64,000 nt of DNA from Vagococcus jeotgali (GCF_035918315.1 NZ_CP142146.1:1178001-1242000), one strand, 5' to 3'. Positions 1 to 10,175 are shown, numbered from the stretch's first letter. The notes: generated by a model from the sequence alone, not told the origin. Numbers and translations: made by a program.

Positions 1-473
1 CCCTTTTTATTAACCTTATCACCAACAGTTAATCTTTTTTGAGCAACCATTAAATTCTCAGGATCAGATAGCCAGTAATCTTTTTTATCTCTTTGAGTTA
101 ATTTATCTGGTTTTATATCAATTAAATCAACAATTTGTTTGCTTACTTCTCTGATTTCTTCAGCCGTCATACCAACACTTCTAGTAAATAATACTGCTTG
201 GCTAGCTTTATTACCAACTAACAACGTACCATTTGAATCATAAATATTCCCACGTGGGGCTTTTTCTTGAATGACCTTTTTTTGACCACTCACAACAATT
301 TCTTGATATTTTTCTTGATTTTTAATTTGTAAATCAGATAATCTGACAATTAACATTGTAAATAAAATAAATACAATAAAAAATAAAAAATCTAATCTAA
401 TCGGCACATGGGATTTTCCTTTTTTACTTTGTTTTTTTCGAAAAGGAAGCCAGCCTTTATTCTTTTGACTCAT
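1..473 (-). CDS. Class B penicillin-binding protein, 5' part (runs off window)
   Basis: This is the N-terminal 157 or so residues of a peptidoglycan transpeptidase that would sit in the cytoplasmic membrane and cross-link septal or lateral wall. The start ATG at 473 is preceded by an AGGAGAT ribosome site. A basic, Lys/Arg-rich cytoplasmic tail of about 25 residues precedes a single hydrophobic segment (LDFLFFIVFILFTMLIVRL), then the family's APRGNIYDSNG stretch of the N-terminal dimerisation domain. The transpeptidase domain lies outside the window, so the exact paralogue (PBP2B-like is my best guess) cannot be fixed. Family assignment is from the tail, anchor and PRGxIYD motif. Confidence 0.85.
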   Translation of the reverse strand, partial: MSQKNKGWLPFRKKQSKKGKSHVPIRLDFLFFIVFILFTMLIVRLSDLQIKNQEKYQEIVVSGQKKVIQEKAPRGNIYDSNGTLLVGNKASQAVLFTRSVGMTAEEIREVSKQIVDLIDIKPDKLTQRDKKDYWLSDPENLMVAQKRLTVGDKVNKK

Positions 474-535
474 ATATATAAAATCTCCTCATTCACTTAT
501 TACTCAAAGGACACACTGCCTTATTAACAAATACG

Positions 536-564
536 AGTATCTCATTATTTCTTTTCTTTTTCAA
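536..564 (-). promoter_or_regulatory. Promoter of the penicillin-binding protein gene
   Basis: On the minus strand TTGAAA (559-564) and GATACT (536-541) are separated by 17 bases, about 65 bases before the start codon. The spacing is ideal and both boxes are near consensus. Inferred from sequence only. Confidence 0.5.
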
Positions 565-705
565 TGAAAAGTATTCTTCTTTGCATAAATTTTAAAAATG
601 TTTTCATCAAAATCAATTAGTTAGTATTTAATCTATACTTCATCTCTTTACTAGCTGTTATTTTAGAACAAAGATAACTTATTGGGTATTTGTTCCTAAA
701 CCAAT

Positions 706-738
706 AGAAAAAGAGATTGGCATAAGAACCAATCTCTT
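706..738 (-). terminator. Terminator downstream of thrS
   Basis: A perfect 10-bp stem (AAGAGATTGG / CCAATCTCTT) with an 8-base loop is followed on the minus strand by TTTTCT. A weaker stem (GTGAGAT arms, 771-816) lies between it and the thrS stop. The 349-base gap between the PBP gene and thrS holds only these stems and the PBP promoter. Confidence 0.75.
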
Positions 739-822
739 ACTTTCATTTTTTTATATAGTTAAGAAAAGCAACCCCACTATCTCACTACTTAAAAATTAAT
801 ATGTGAGATGGTGTTATCATAT

Positions 823-2757
823 TTACTTACTGAAATTTTTCACTTCGACTACAACTGAGTCCACAAACATGTCTACGTTCATAGTTTCTGTTTCTTTACT
901 ACCATAACGACGAACATTGACTTCACCATTATCTAACTCTTTATCTCCCACGACAATTTGGTAAGGAATTTTTTGAGTTTGAGATTCACGAATTTTATAT
1001 CCCATTTTCTCGTTTCTAAGATCCACATCAAAGCGAAGCCCATGAGCATTTAATTTTTCTTTAATACTAAGAGCATAGTCACTATGTAAATCAAGATTAA
1101 CTGGAATAATTGTTCCTTGAACTGGTGCTAACCAAGTTGGGAAAGCCCCTTTATATACTTCTGTTAAGTAGGCAACAAAGCGCTCCATTGTTGAGACAAT
1201 TCCTCTATGAATAACCACTGGTCGATGATTATTTTCCCCATCTTCACCTACATAAGTTAAATCAAAACGTTCTGGTAATAAGAAATCTAGCTGAATAGTT
1301 GATAATGTTTCTTCAATGCCCATAGCAGTTTTTACCTGCACATCTAGTTTAGGACCATAAAAGGCTGCCTCACCATCTGCTTCAAAATACTCTAACTCCA
1401 TTTCATCCATGGCTTCTTTTAGCATAAATTGAGCTTTTTTCCACATCTCATCATCATCAAAGTATTTTTCAGTATTATTAGGATCACGGTAGCTTAAACG
1501 GAAGCGGTAATCAGTAATATCAAAATCTTCATAAACAGCTATCATAAGTTCTAGTGTACGTTTAAACTCATCTTTGATTTGATCAGGTCTAACAAAAGTA
1601 TGACCATCATTTAAAGTCATTTCACGAACGCGTTGCAGCCCAGACAAGGCACCAGACTTCTCATAGCGGTGCATCATACCAAGTTCTGCAATACGAATAG
1701 GTAACTCACGGTAACTATGAATATCATTTTTATAAACCATCATATGATGTGGACAGTTCATTGGACGCAAGACTAACATCTCACCGTCTCCCATATCCAT
1801 TGGCGGGAACATATCTTCATGATAATGATCCCAGTGACCACTAGTTTTGTATAATTCTACATCGGCCATAATTGGTGTATAAACATGTTGGTAACCTAAA
1901 CTTAATTCTTTGTCAGTGATATATCGCTCAATGACACGACGAATTGTCGCACCTTTTGGTAACCAGAAAGGTAGTCCTGAGCCTACTTCTGGACTAATCA
2001 TAAATAAATCTAGTTCTTTACCTAATTTACGATGATCACGCTCTTTAGCTTCTTCACGCATTTTTAAGTAAGCTTTTAATTCTTTTTTATCAAAAAAGGC
2101 TGTACCATACACACGTTGCATCATATCATTATCAGAATCCCCTCTCCAATAAGCACCTGCTACAGATAATAATTTAAAAACTTGAATACGACCAGTAGAA
2201 GGCACATGAACCCCGCGGCATAAATCAACAAAGTCACCTTGCTCATAAACTGTAATGACCTCATCTTCTGGTAAGTCAGTAATTAGTTCTACTTTATAAG
2301 GATCATCACTAAATAAAGCTAATGCTTCTTCACGTGATAATTCTTTTCTAATAATCGGATTGTTTTCTTTCACAATCTTCATCATCTCAGCTTCGATATC
2401 TGCTAAATTCTCTTCAGAGATAACAGCTTCTCCGTTATCAGTATCATAGTAAAAACCATTTTCTATTGCAGGCCCTACTCCAAAATGAATCTCTGGATAC
2501 AAGCGTTTCATGGCATTTGCCATTAAATGAGCTGCCGAATGACGTAAAATACCTAATGCATCCTCATGATCTGGCGTTACTATTTCAATAGTACCATCTT
2601 CAGTAAGTGGTAAAGTTAAATCAACTAACTCACCATTAAATTTACCTGCTAGTGCTTTTTTACCTAAGCTATTACTAATACTTTTAGCAACGTCTTGTGT
2701 TGTTACATTTTCCTCAAATTCTTTGACTGCTCCGTCTGGAAATGTTATCTTAATCAT
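823..2757 (-). CDS. thrS: Threonine--tRNA ligase
   Basis: Charges tRNA-Thr with threonine in the cytoplasm. The 644-residue product has the usual ThrRS order: TGS domain (about 1-62), editing domain with HSAAH and CRGVHVPS motifs (about 63-225), class II catalytic core (about 245-540) and a C-terminal anticodon-binding domain. Motif 2 is visible as [15 protein letters not shown], and the zinc-site residues lie in NCPHH, DGHTF and VIHRG. Length matches the family. The ATG at 2757 has an AAAGGAGAT site nine bases upstream. It is transcribed alone behind a T-box leader and ends at a terminator at 706-738. Confidence 0.97.
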   Translation of the reverse strand: MIKITFPDGAVKEFEENVTTQDVAKSISNSLGKKALAGKFNGELVDLTLPLTEDGTIEIVTPDHEDALGILRHSAAHLMANAMKRLYPEIHFGVGPAIENGFYYDTDNGEAVISEENLADIEAEMMKIVKENNPIIRKELSREEALALFSDDPYKVELITDLPEDEVITVYEQGDFVDLCRGVHVPSTGRIQVFKLLSVAGAYWRGDSDNDMMQRVYGTAFFDKKELKAYLKMREEAKERDHRKLGKELDLFMISPEVGSGLPFWLPKGATIRRVIERYITDKELSLGYQHVYTPIMADVELYKTSGHWDHYHEDMFPPMDMGDGEMLVLRPMNCPHHMMVYKNDIHSYRELPIRIAELGMMHRYEKSGALSGLQRVREMTLNDGHTFVRPDQIKDEFKRTLELMIAVYEDFDITDYRFRLSYRDPNNTEKYFDDDEMWKKAQFMLKEAMDEMELEYFEADGEAAFYGPKLDVQVKTAMGIEETLSTIQLDFLLPERFDLTYVGEDGENNHRPVVIHRGIVSTMERFVAYLTEVYKGAFPTWLAPVQGTIIPVNLDLHSDYALSIKEKLNAHGLRFDVDLRNEKMGYKIRESQTQKIPYQIVVGDKELDNGEVNVRRYGSKETETMNVDMFVDSVVVEVKNFSK

Positions 2758-2787
2758 TTTTTCTATCTCCTTTTGTTTTATAGAATA

Positions 2788-3030
2788 AAAAAAGTCCTAG
2801 TAAGCCAATTTAGCCTACTAGGACGAATCATCGTGGTTCCACCTAATGTTTTAGATATAAATAAAACTATATCTTCTTAGCGTATTAACGGTACGACCGA
2901 CTAAGTTTCAACTTAGTATTTCAAAAGTGGTCAACTAATGGACTTATTTAGAAAACTCTCAGTCTAGGTTTTCCTCCCTGTTAAACAGTAATCACTAATT
3001 GGTGTCTTTCTCAACAATATATCTATTTAC
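2788..3030 (-). promoter_or_regulatory. T-box leader (threonine) controlling thrS
   Basis: The minus strand carries the T-box core AGGTGGAACCACG (about 2833-2846), followed by a strong terminator (GTCCTAGTAGGC ... GCTTACTAGGAC then TTTTTTT, 2788-2825). The antiterminator would form through the T-box core when uncharged tRNA pairs with it. Upstream sequence down to about 3030 should form Stem I; a GACCA stretch places ACC, a threonine codon, at 2929-2931 as the likely specifier. Core and terminator are seen directly; the specifier is inferred from position and from the gene served. Confidence 0.92.
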
Positions 3031-3079
3031 TATATCTCTTATTTAAGCACCTTTAGGTTAATTTTTCAAGTAGCAATAT

Positions 3080-4718
3080 TTAATTTTTTAACTTAAATGT
3101 TTTTGGAGCAACTCTTGAGATGACGATGCTACCGATTATGACATATAAAAGTGACACATCTGCAAGAGATACAACATAAATCATGTCAGCTGAATCAATT
3201 TGTAAATTAATGATAGCAAAAATATAAAACAAACCATTAGCCCATTTATAAACAGGATTAACAACTTGAAAATTAGTTGTGAATGGTTGCAAAATATAAT
3301 AAATAAACAACTCATGGAAAGAAAACAACAAAGTTAAGCTTAACATAATAAGTAAGATAACCCATAAAAAAGAGATAGCTTTTGTCCCGACAACAACTAT
3401 ACTTAACACAACAATCCAAAAGAACAAGATAGCATTGACAGCACCGTTATAAATAAAAATCCTTTTCAATCGGTAGAAAAAACTAGAAATGATAACTTGT
3501 TTTTGTCTATAAAATGGGTAACTTAGCACAGATACATCACAATTGACAAACATACTTTGAACTACATTTCTTCCTACTGAAATAAAAAAGAAAATATAAA
3601 AAAGAAAAGGAATCGCATTGTATAAAACTGTTTCAAAAGAAGTCTCCCCATTTGGTAAGGGAAAAAATAAAGCAAATAAAGTTAATCCCATACCTATGGC
3701 ACTAATGATAGCAACTTTAATATAAACACCGCGGTTTAAAACACACTTTAAACGTCTAAAAAATAAGGCATTAATATAATCTGTTCCTGATAAATGACTG
3801 AAATCTTCATCTTCAATCCGCATAGATTTACTTAAATTTTGACCTTCAACAAAGTTTTTCTGTTTTGTTTTATACACAGTATCTTCATCAGAAAATAATT
3901 GAGTCGATGATTGGAATTGACTGTTAACAAAATTCATCATCTTAGTTGACTTAATAAAATGTGTCATTAAGATAGCTGATATAGCTAAGTTAACAATAGA
4001 GCCTACACTAAACAAGATGGTCCTTATCCCCCTATTTCTTGTTGGTAGTTAACTAATATAAGACCTATAATAAGGAAGATGGCACTTAACAAGACACTGA
4101 CCATGATTTTTTTATGAACTTTTGGGACCTAACTGTTAAAACAACATTTAAAAATAACAATAGAAAATTAGTCAAAATATATAGACTAAGACCAAAAATT
4201 AAACTTAAAAAAAGATGAGAACTATGACTTAAATAAAGTAACATGATGAGCCCTAGGACAATCAGTAAGGTTCGTCCAAATAAAGATAAAACAGCCTGTT
4301 CTTTAAAAAACATAGTTCTACTCACATGAAAATTTTTAATAAATTGTAATTCTTTGTTATCAAACATACCAAAGAACATAGATAAACTTGACCAGATAAA
4401 TACAAAAAAGATAATCCAAATTAAAAAAGGTGTTGCTTCTTCAATATTAAACATATTACTTAGTAGTATGGGCCATAAAAAACTTAAAATAAAAGGTATA
4501 AAAGCCAATAATAATTTGAGCAAAAATGACAAAGCTATTTTGATATAGCTAATCACTCTTTTTAATCCATATTCTGGATAAAGCATCTTAGTTGGAACAA
4601 AACGACCAATAATAGGGATTCGCCCAGCAAAATAAATTAAACCATTTGTAAAAATGGATGCTTTATATAATTCTAATTGCCAAAATCGTCTAATCCCTTT
4701 TTTTATAAATTCAAACAT
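3080..4718 (-). pseudogene. ABC transporter permease, broken by two frameshifts
   Basis: Membrane subunit of an ABC exporter, partner of the ATPase just upstream. The natural start is ATG at 4718, which overlaps the last codons of the ATPase gene (translational coupling). Reading is lost at a run of seven A (4107-4113 on the plus strand as T) and again at a run of five G (4028-4032 as C); adding one base at each gives a continuous product of about 546 residues with roughly ten hydrophobic segments. As it stands there are two open fragments, 4086-4718 and 3080-4015, the second lacking a good start. I do not recognise the substrate. Either genuine decay or homopolymer sequencing error. Confidence 0.7.
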
Positions 4719-5465
4719 CTTCTTCCCCGCCTGTATCATGACTAGGTGATGTGACTTTTTGTTCATCACTTCCACTAGACAAACGAGCTACTATTTCTGT
4801 TTCAAAATCGTTAGAATGAATTTTTTTAGCATCATACCCAGTTAAGACCCCTTCATGTAACACAACAATCTCATCACATAGGTCTTGAGCAAGTTGGAGA
4901 ATATGTGTTGAGAAAATAACAATCGAGTCTTGCTTTATAGATAGAATTAACTCTTTGATATCATGAGCTGCCACAACATCAAAACTAGTTAAAGGCTCAT
5001 CTAGTAACAAAATAGGTGGTTGAATCATAATTGTAGCAATCATTTGTACTTTATTTTTCATACCATGGGAGTAATCTTTTAATAAACGGTGATGATCTTG
5101 TTTTTTATTCCAATTTTTTCTAAATAATACTCTGGACTCTCAACGTGTGTCATACTATTTCCATTCATATCAATAAAAAATTTGATAAATTCATAACCTG
5201 TCATAAAATCAGGAATATTAGGGACTGCTTGAACTAATCCCACTTTAGTATCAGCATAATCCTCTAACTTACCGTCCACTTGTAAAACTAGTTCGCCAGA
5301 ATCAATAGATATATCCTTTGACATACAATTAAATAAAGTCGTCTTCCCAGCCCCATTACGGCCTAGCAACCCGTAAATTTTTCCTTTCTCAAAGGTAAAA
5401 CTTGCTTGATCTAAAATCATTTTACCATCAAATGTTTTAATTAAATCTTTAATGATTAACTCCAT
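4711..5465 (-). pseudogene. ABC transporter ATP-binding protein, frameshifted
   Basis: Nucleotide-binding subunit that would power the adjacent permease. The first fragment (5079-5465) has the Walker A motif GRNGAGKTT near residue 36; the second (4711-5061) has Walker B LLLDEPL, a D-loop and the switch histidine in FSTHIL. The signature region lies around the break and reads YSHGMKNKV. The frames join at a run of six A (5101-5106 as T): one added A restores a 251-residue protein of normal family length. The sequence at the break is also A-AAA-AAC in zero frame, a heptamer able to support -1 slippage. ATG at 5465 starts the operon. Confidence 0.72.
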
Positions 5466-5602
5466 GTTAATACTCCCCTAAACCCATATTTTTTATTAGT
5501 ATATCATAAAGTGATATACTAAAATAGCGATAAGTTTAGCTATTATCATCTTAATTATTAGACTATAATAATGATATTAAGTATAGAAAGAAGAGGATAT
5601 AA

Positions 5603-6385
5603 ATGAAAATTGGAATAATTGGTGCAGGTCATATGGGGTCTGCCATGATTAAAGGTTGGATAAACTCTAAACAAGTAGAGGCAAAAAATATTTCAGTAAA
5701 AGGTGGAAAAAGTTTAACTGCTAGTCATTTACAAAAGGAACTTGATTTTACATTAATAAATCAGTATGAAGACTTACAAAAAATGGATATTATTTTTCTA
5801 GCAACACCAACACCTGTTATCTTACCTGTTTTAAACGAATTGGCTCCCTTCATAATGGATAATAAAATACCTGTTGTATCAGTGTCTGCAGGGGTAAGTA
5901 CACAGGAATTACAGCAAGTAGTTCCTAATCACCCAGTTGCTCAAGCTATACCTAATACACCTGTTCAAATCAATCAAGGAATCACTGGAATCGTTTACGG
6001 AAAGAATCTAGCAGATAGTCAAAAAGAAATAATCAATCACAGTTTATCCTTATTAGGTAATGTTCAGGAAGTACGTCCTGATAATATTGCTATTTTTGGC
6101 ACTCTAGCAGGTTGTGGACCAGCTTTTGTAGATGTGTTTATTGAGGCTTTAGGTGATGGAGCTTGTCTACATGGAATGGATAGAGAAATGGCTTATAAAG
6201 TAGCTGCAAGTATGATTAAAGGCACAGCTGAGTTGTTACTAAGAACACAAGATCATCCAGCTCAGTTAAAAGATAACGTCGCTTCACCTGGTGGCACAAC
6301 AATTAAAGGATTAGTTGCCCTTGAAAAAGAAGGATTTCGTTATGCAACAATCCAAGGAATAAACACGATTATGTCAAATGAATAA
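5603..6385 (+). CDS. proC: Pyrroline-5-carboxylate reductase
   Basis: Last step of proline synthesis: reduces pyrroline-5-carboxylate with NAD(P)H in the cytosol. The 260-residue product begins with the Rossmann loop GIIGAGHMGSAMIKG and ends with the family's dimerisation domain containing the signature SPGGTTIKGL near residue 230. Length is typical. ATG at 5603 follows AGAAAGAAGAGG. It is divergent from the broken ABC operon and no other proline gene is adjacent, so it is probably transcribed alone. Confidence 0.95.
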   Translation: MKIGIIGAGHMGSAMIKGWINSKQVEAKNISVKGGKSLTASHLQKELDFTLINQYEDLQKMDIIFLATPTPVILPVLNELAPFIMDNKIPVVSVSAGVSTQELQQVVPNHPVAQAIPNTPVQINQGITGIVYGKNLADSQKEIINHSLSLLGNVQEVRPDNIAIFGTLAGCGPAFVDVFIEALGDGACLHGMDREMAYKVAASMIKGTAELLLRTQDHPAQLKDNVASPGGTTIKGLVALEKEGFRYATIQGINTIMSNE

Positions 6386-6434
6386 TTTGAAAATCTGTCT
6401 ATTAAATCCTTGATTAGGTAATCGTGTTTTCTTT
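6362..6434 (+). terminator. Possible terminator of proC
   Basis: A perfect 10-bp pair, AACACGATTA (within the last proC codons) and TAATCGTGTT (6419-6428), is followed by TTCTTTTTATTTT. The loop is long (47 bases), so this is a less certain terminator. Confidence 0.45.
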
Positions 6435-6566
6435 TTATTTTTGAGTGATGAATATTTAAATTTTTCCAGTTTTTCGTAATTTTTATTAAATAACTCACAG
6501 AAAAACTATTATTTATACATCTTTTTGATATAATAACACTATTAATAAAATAATTGGAGGTGGAGT

Positions 6567-8666
6567 ATGGCCGTATTAGAAGCGACGATTTTATTAATTC
6601 TATTAGTAATCATTTCTAATATTATCAGTCATTATTTAGTATCTATTCCAACAGCATTAATTGAAATTGCCGTTGGTGTTATTGCCGCAGTAACCCTAAA
6701 CCTAACTATCGAACTTCAAACAGATTGGTTTATGTTACTTTTGGTTGCCCCGTTGTTATACAGCGATGCCAAGCATTTCCCAAAGAAAGAATTATGGGAG
6801 CTTCGGGTTCCTATCTTTGCTAATGCTATTTTACTTGTTTTTATCACCACAATTGCTGGAGGGTATTTGATTAATGCCTTTATTCCAGAAGTATCCCTTC
6901 CTCTTGCCTTTGCCTTAGCTGCTGTTTTATCTCCAACTGACCCAGTAGCTGTACAAGGGATTGCTGAACAGGTTAAGTTACCCAAGAAAATTCTAAGCTT
7001 AATTAGTGGTGAGAGTTTAATTAATGATGCCAGTGGATTAATTGCCTTTAAATATGCCCTAGCAGCCTTTTTAACAGGTTATTTTTCCTTACAACAAGCT
7101 GCTGGAGACTTTTTATATGTGACGTTCTTTGGTGTTGTCATCGGTCTTGTTTTAGCAAGAGTCATCTATTTAATTCAAGTGTCATTATTAAGACAAGGCA
7201 TACAAGATGTGGTGTTACACTCTTTAATTCAAGTTCTAACACCATTTGTTATTTTTATCGCAGCTGAGGTGATTCATGCCTCTGGTGTTATCGCAGTTGT
7301 TGTAGCTGGTGTTGTTGCTATTCAACAAGAGCCTCTTTACAAACGCGGACCATTTTCTGAAATTCAAATTGTTACAAATAAATTATGGGATATTTTAATT
7401 TATTTACTAAACGGTATTGTTTTCGTTGTTTTAGGAGCTATTCTACCGTTTGTAATGCATGCTGCTATTATCAATCCAAGTATTAATAATGGGTTATTAA
7501 TCTTATATGTTATCATTATTTGGTTAATCTTAATGATAATTCGTACGCTTTGGTCTTACGCGTACATGTGGTATGACCACATTCGTACATCAAAATCTAA
7601 AGAAACAAAACCTAAATTTTCAACAGCTGTCTTAACTGGATTAACTGGTGTTAGGGGTGCCGTTACGATGGCAATGGTGTTGTCTATTCCTTTCTTTTTA
7701 CCAGATGGCGAAATTTTCCAAGAACGCTATTTGATTATTTTCCTAGCCAGTGGTGTTATTTTAATGAGTTTACTAGTTGCTGTTGTGACTATTCCCTTCT
7801 TTACAAAACAAAAGAAACGTATTATTTTAACAGGGGATGATGTGTTTCAAGAAATTCAACACAAAGAAGATGATAACTCAGCGCTTCCTGAAGTAGAAGC
7901 TCGTAAGTTAATGACTAAAAAAGTGATTAGTATGCTTAGATCTGAGCAAGATAGTGACAATCGCGTGGTTGTTAACGACCTACTTCGAGACTTTGATAAA
8001 CAACTTCGCTTCCTTTATTTAGATGATGATTCAACTTCTAATGAGTTTTATCATGATTTAGAAACTCAATATCGTAAAATTGCGGTTGAAAGTGAAAAAA
8101 AAGGAGCTATTGAGGTTATTGAAGCTAATAACTTACCAAAACAATTAACTAAAAATTATCTTGAGATGCTTGATTATAAAATGCGAGCTCACTCAACTAA
8201 TTTTAAAATTTTGTTTAGACAATATATGTACCGAACTAGAAGAAAAACCAAACGGCTTGTGTTTCAAACTTTCCTGAAAAAACAAAAGCACTCAGATGAT
8301 GCTGTCAAAAATATTACCACACTTGAAACAGACAGTTCAAAATATGCAGTGAGAGTCTTAAAAGAGTTAAAAGATGATCTTGATCAAAATGATCGTTACT
8401 TCATTTTAAAAAGTAATATTATAAATCAAATCATCATGGAATATGAAAGTAAAATTAATCGAATTAAAAACTACCGATTACGACAAGAAGATCAATATCA
8501 AACACTTTATCAAGATTACTTCTTACGTGCTTTAGATGAGGAGAGAACTGTGATTCAGACTCTTTTAGAACAAGGAAGAATCTCACCAGATTTAGCAAGT
8601 CTTTTAAGGCAATCTGTTAATTATAGTGAGACATCTTTCCTACAAGGAAGTTTAAGCGAAGAGTAA
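6567..8666 (+). CDS. CPA1-family Na+/H+ antiporter with cytoplasmic tail
   Basis: Exchanges cytoplasmic Na+ (or K+) for protons at the cell membrane, supporting pH and salt homeostasis. Residues 1 to about 410 are a dozen hydrophobic segments carrying the CPA1 motifs SPTDPVAVQG (Asp125) and GESLINDASG (Asn153-Asp154), which form the ion site in this family. The remaining 290 residues are a charged, soluble tail without a domain I can name. Total length 699 suits the NhaP/YjcE type. Start ATG at 6567 follows TTGGAGGTGG; a TATAAT box lies at 6529-6534. The transcript ends at a stem whose second arm is now 1.5 kb away because of an IS. Confidence 0.92.
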   Translation: MAVLEATILLILLVIISNIISHYLVSIPTALIEIAVGVIAAVTLNLTIELQTDWFMLLLVAPLLYSDAKHFPKKELWELRVPIFANAILLVFITTIAGGYLINAFIPEVSLPLAFALAAVLSPTDPVAVQGIAEQVKLPKKILSLISGESLINDASGLIAFKYALAAFLTGYFSLQQAAGDFLYVTFFGVVIGLVLARVIYLIQVSLLRQGIQDVVLHSLIQVLTPFVIFIAAEVIHASGVIAVVVAGVVAIQQEPLYKRGPFSEIQIVTNKLWDILIYLLNGIVFVVLGAILPFVMHAAIINPSINNGLLILYVIIIWLILMIIRTLWSYAYMWYDHIRTSKSKETKPKFSTAVLTGLTGVRGAVTMAMVLSIPFFLPDGEIFQERYLIIFLASGVILMSLLVAVVTIPFFTKQKKRIILTGDDVFQEIQHKEDDNSALPEVEARKLMTKKVISMLRSEQDSDNRVVVNDLLRDFDKQLRFLYLDDDSTSNEFYHDLETQYRKIAVESEKKGAIEVIEANNLPKQLTKNYLEMLDYKMRAHSTNFKILFRQYMYRTRRKTKRLVFQTFLKKQKHSDDAVKNITTLETDSSKYAVRVLKELKDDLDQNDRYFILKSNIINQIIMEYESKINRIKNYRLRQEDQYQTLYQDYFLRALDEERTVIQTLLEQGRISPDLASLLRQSVNYSETSFLQGSLSEE

Positions 8667-8668
8667 AT

Positions 8669-8684
8669 AAAAAAGAGTTAACCC
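8669..8684. terminator. Left arm of a split bidirectional terminator
   Basis: AAAAAAGAGTTAACCC starts two bases after the antiporter stop codon. Its exact reverse complement, GGGTTAACTCTTTTTT, lies at 10176-10191 and overlaps the ftsK stop codon. The two convergent genes would share this stem as a terminator if the 1.5-kb IS between the arms were absent. Confidence 0.65.
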
Positions 8685-8741
8685 GTTTTATAAAATGTAC
8701 CCTATGTCAAGGACATAATAAAAAAGAGTTCGTCTGTCATC

Positions 8742-8775
8742 AAGATGATTTCCTAAAGAGGAAGTCATCTTTTTT
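8742..8775 (+). terminator. Hairpin inside the left end of the IS3 element
   Basis: AAGATGATTTCCT pairs with AGGAAGTCATCTT around a four-base loop and is followed by TTTT on the plus strand. Such stems near IS ends limit outside transcription into the transposase; that role is inferred here. It overlaps the orfB stop codon. Confidence 0.6.
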
Positions 8776-9685
8776 ATGTGCATAACGATTCATAGTAGCT
8801 CTGCGGCGTCATTCTGTTTAGTGTCCACTGACCACGGTAATGATTGTAGTAATCCATGTAGTCGTCTACTTCTGTGACAACATCATCATAAGTCACACAG
8901 GCGTCAAGATTTAGTTCATCTTTCATATGACCATAAAAGGATTCTTGCGGTGCATTGTCCCAGCAGTTGCCCCTACGGGACATTGATTGAATTAAACCTA
9001 GTTCTTTCACTCGCGATTGAAATCCATTGGATGTATAGTGACATCCTTGATCAGAATGAATGAGAGCAGTTGACTCTTCTCTGTTCGTTAGATACGGAGT
9101 CAAATCTTCTAATGTTTCTAAAACAAAATCAAGTTTTAAGTTTGGTGAAACACGATAAGCTACAATTTCTTTTGTACAACTATCTTTAATTGTTGAAAGA
9201 TAAGCATGCTTATTTTGATAATGTAGATAGGTGATATCTGTCAAAAATATCTTTCTAGGTTTTGGTGGATTGAATTGGCGATTAAGATGGTTTGGATGAT
9301 GGTTACTAGTGCCGAGTGTTTTTGCCATTCGTCGATAAGGATTTGCTTTTCTGATAGGACAAACAAGATTAAATTTTTTCATTAAACGTCTAATCTTTTT
9401 TAGGTTCATGACTGTATTAAAGTATTTTTCTAATGTCATCTTGATTAAACGAGCACCTTTATTTCGGTTCTTGAATCGGTATGCTTCTAGAATCAAGGTA
9501 TAGTCTGAGTAATCTTGGTGATTTTTAATAGAGGCCTCTAAGCATGTTTGGAGGTAATGATAGTAACCCGAACGAGACACTCCTGCTAGCTGGCACAGGT
9601 GCTTCACCTGTGTTACTTTCTGATGTTTCTCTCTGAGTCTTCTTATGACTTCGAATTTTTCGTGGACCGTGAGTTTGCTTTCCAA
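8774..9685 (-). CDS. IS3-family transposase OrfB (DDE catalytic domain)
   Basis: Catalytic half of the transposase. The 303-residue frame has an N-terminal HTH_21-like region (SGYYHYL, then KNRNKGARLIKMTL) and an rve integrase core. The acidic triad is visible as the Asp in FLTDITYL, the Asp in HSDQGCHYTS and the Glu in NAPQESFYGHMKDEL. It is made mainly as a fusion with OrfA: -1 frameshifting enters this frame upstream of the nominal TTG start at 9685. The frame is complete, so the element may be active. Confidence 0.92.
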   Translation of the reverse strand: MESKLTVHEKFEVIRRLREKHQKVTQVKHLCQLAGVSRSGYYHYLQTCLEASIKNHQDYSDYTLILEAYRFKNRNKGARLIKMTLEKYFNTVMNLKKIRRLMKKFNLVCPIRKANPYRRMAKTLGTSNHHPNHLNRQFNPPKPRKIFLTDITYLHYQNKHAYLSTIKDSCTKEIVAYRVSPNLKLDFVLETLEDLTPYLTNREESTALIHSDQGCHYTSNGFQSRVKELGLIQSMSRRGNCWDNAPQESFYGHMKDELNLDACVTYDDVVTEVDDYMDYYNHYRGQWTLNRMTPQSYYESLCT

Positions 9686-10086
9686 ATCGCCTCTCTCTCT
9701 GCTTGTTCTAGCTTTTTTAAAAAATCATTTTCAGCTTTTAGATAAGCCACTTCTGCTTTTAAGCGTTTTAATTCTTCTTTTTCAGTTAACTCTTTGTGTC
9801 TTGGGCGACCACTATTGCCAAGTCGTAAATCTTCTAGATTTTCTCCTTGTTTTGCTTTTTCGCGCCACCTGTGGCTGGCAGTATTAATTCTACGCTGTTT
9901 CAACACAGTAATATCAAATCCAGCATCACTAAAAATTTGATGAGGTAACTGCCCTTCAGAGTGTTTGAGCACAAATAATTCTTTAAATTCTTTTGTGTAA
10001 GTTATCGAAGAACTGCTCACTCGTTTGACATATGGATTTTGTTTTAACTCTTCAATTTCTTCAGTGGTAAATTTATTAATACCCAT
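9643..10086 (-). CDS. IS3-family transposase OrfA (DNA-binding)
   Basis: Helix-turn-helix and leucine-zipper half of the transposase. ATG at 10086 has an AAGGA site; the frame also stays open upstream to 10113. About 147 residues: an N-terminal HTH region that binds the IS ends, then the heptad-like ELKRLKAEVAYLKAENDFLKK segment typical of IS3 OrfA, which mediates multimer formation. The last 43 bases overlap orfB in another frame, and the slippage heptamer lies at 9712-9718. Confidence 0.88.
   Translation of the reverse strand: MGINKFTTEEIEELKQNPYVKRVSSSSITYTKEFKELFVLKHSEGQLPHQIFSDAGFDITVLKQRRINTASHRWREKAKQGENLEDLRLGNSGRPRHKELTEKEELKRLKAEVAYLKAENDFLKKLEQAEREAIWKANSRSTKNSKS
9712..9718 (-). 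promoter_or_regulatory. Programmed -1 frameshift site, A AAA AAG
   Basis: On the minus strand the codons TTA-AAA-AAG of orfA contain the heptamer A AAA AAG in the correct phase. After -1 slippage reading continues as GCT AGA ACA and runs without a stop into the orfB frame. This is the standard IS3-family way of making the OrfAB transposase. Confidence 0.85.
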
Positions 10087-10175
10087 TTTAGTCACGTCCT
10101 TTTTATTTATCATATAAAATACCCCATAGAAGGCACGCTTTTTTTCGTGTCCAATCTATAGGGTACATTTTAATT

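Larger units (their letters stand above)
8696..10167 (-). mobile_element. IS3-family insertion sequence (IS150-like), 1472 bp
   Basis: Ends are TGTACCCTATGTCAAGGACA on the left and, inverted, TGTACCCTATAGATTGGACA on the right, with the family's terminal TG...CA. Two overlapping minus-strand frames, orfA and orfB, fill it and are joined by a -1 slippage site. The inverted repeat may extend four or more bases outward (TAAAA on each side). No direct target repeat of 3-5 bp is visible. A hairpin at 8742-8775 just inside the left end could block transcription entering from the antiporter gene. Both ORFs look intact. Confidence 0.9.
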
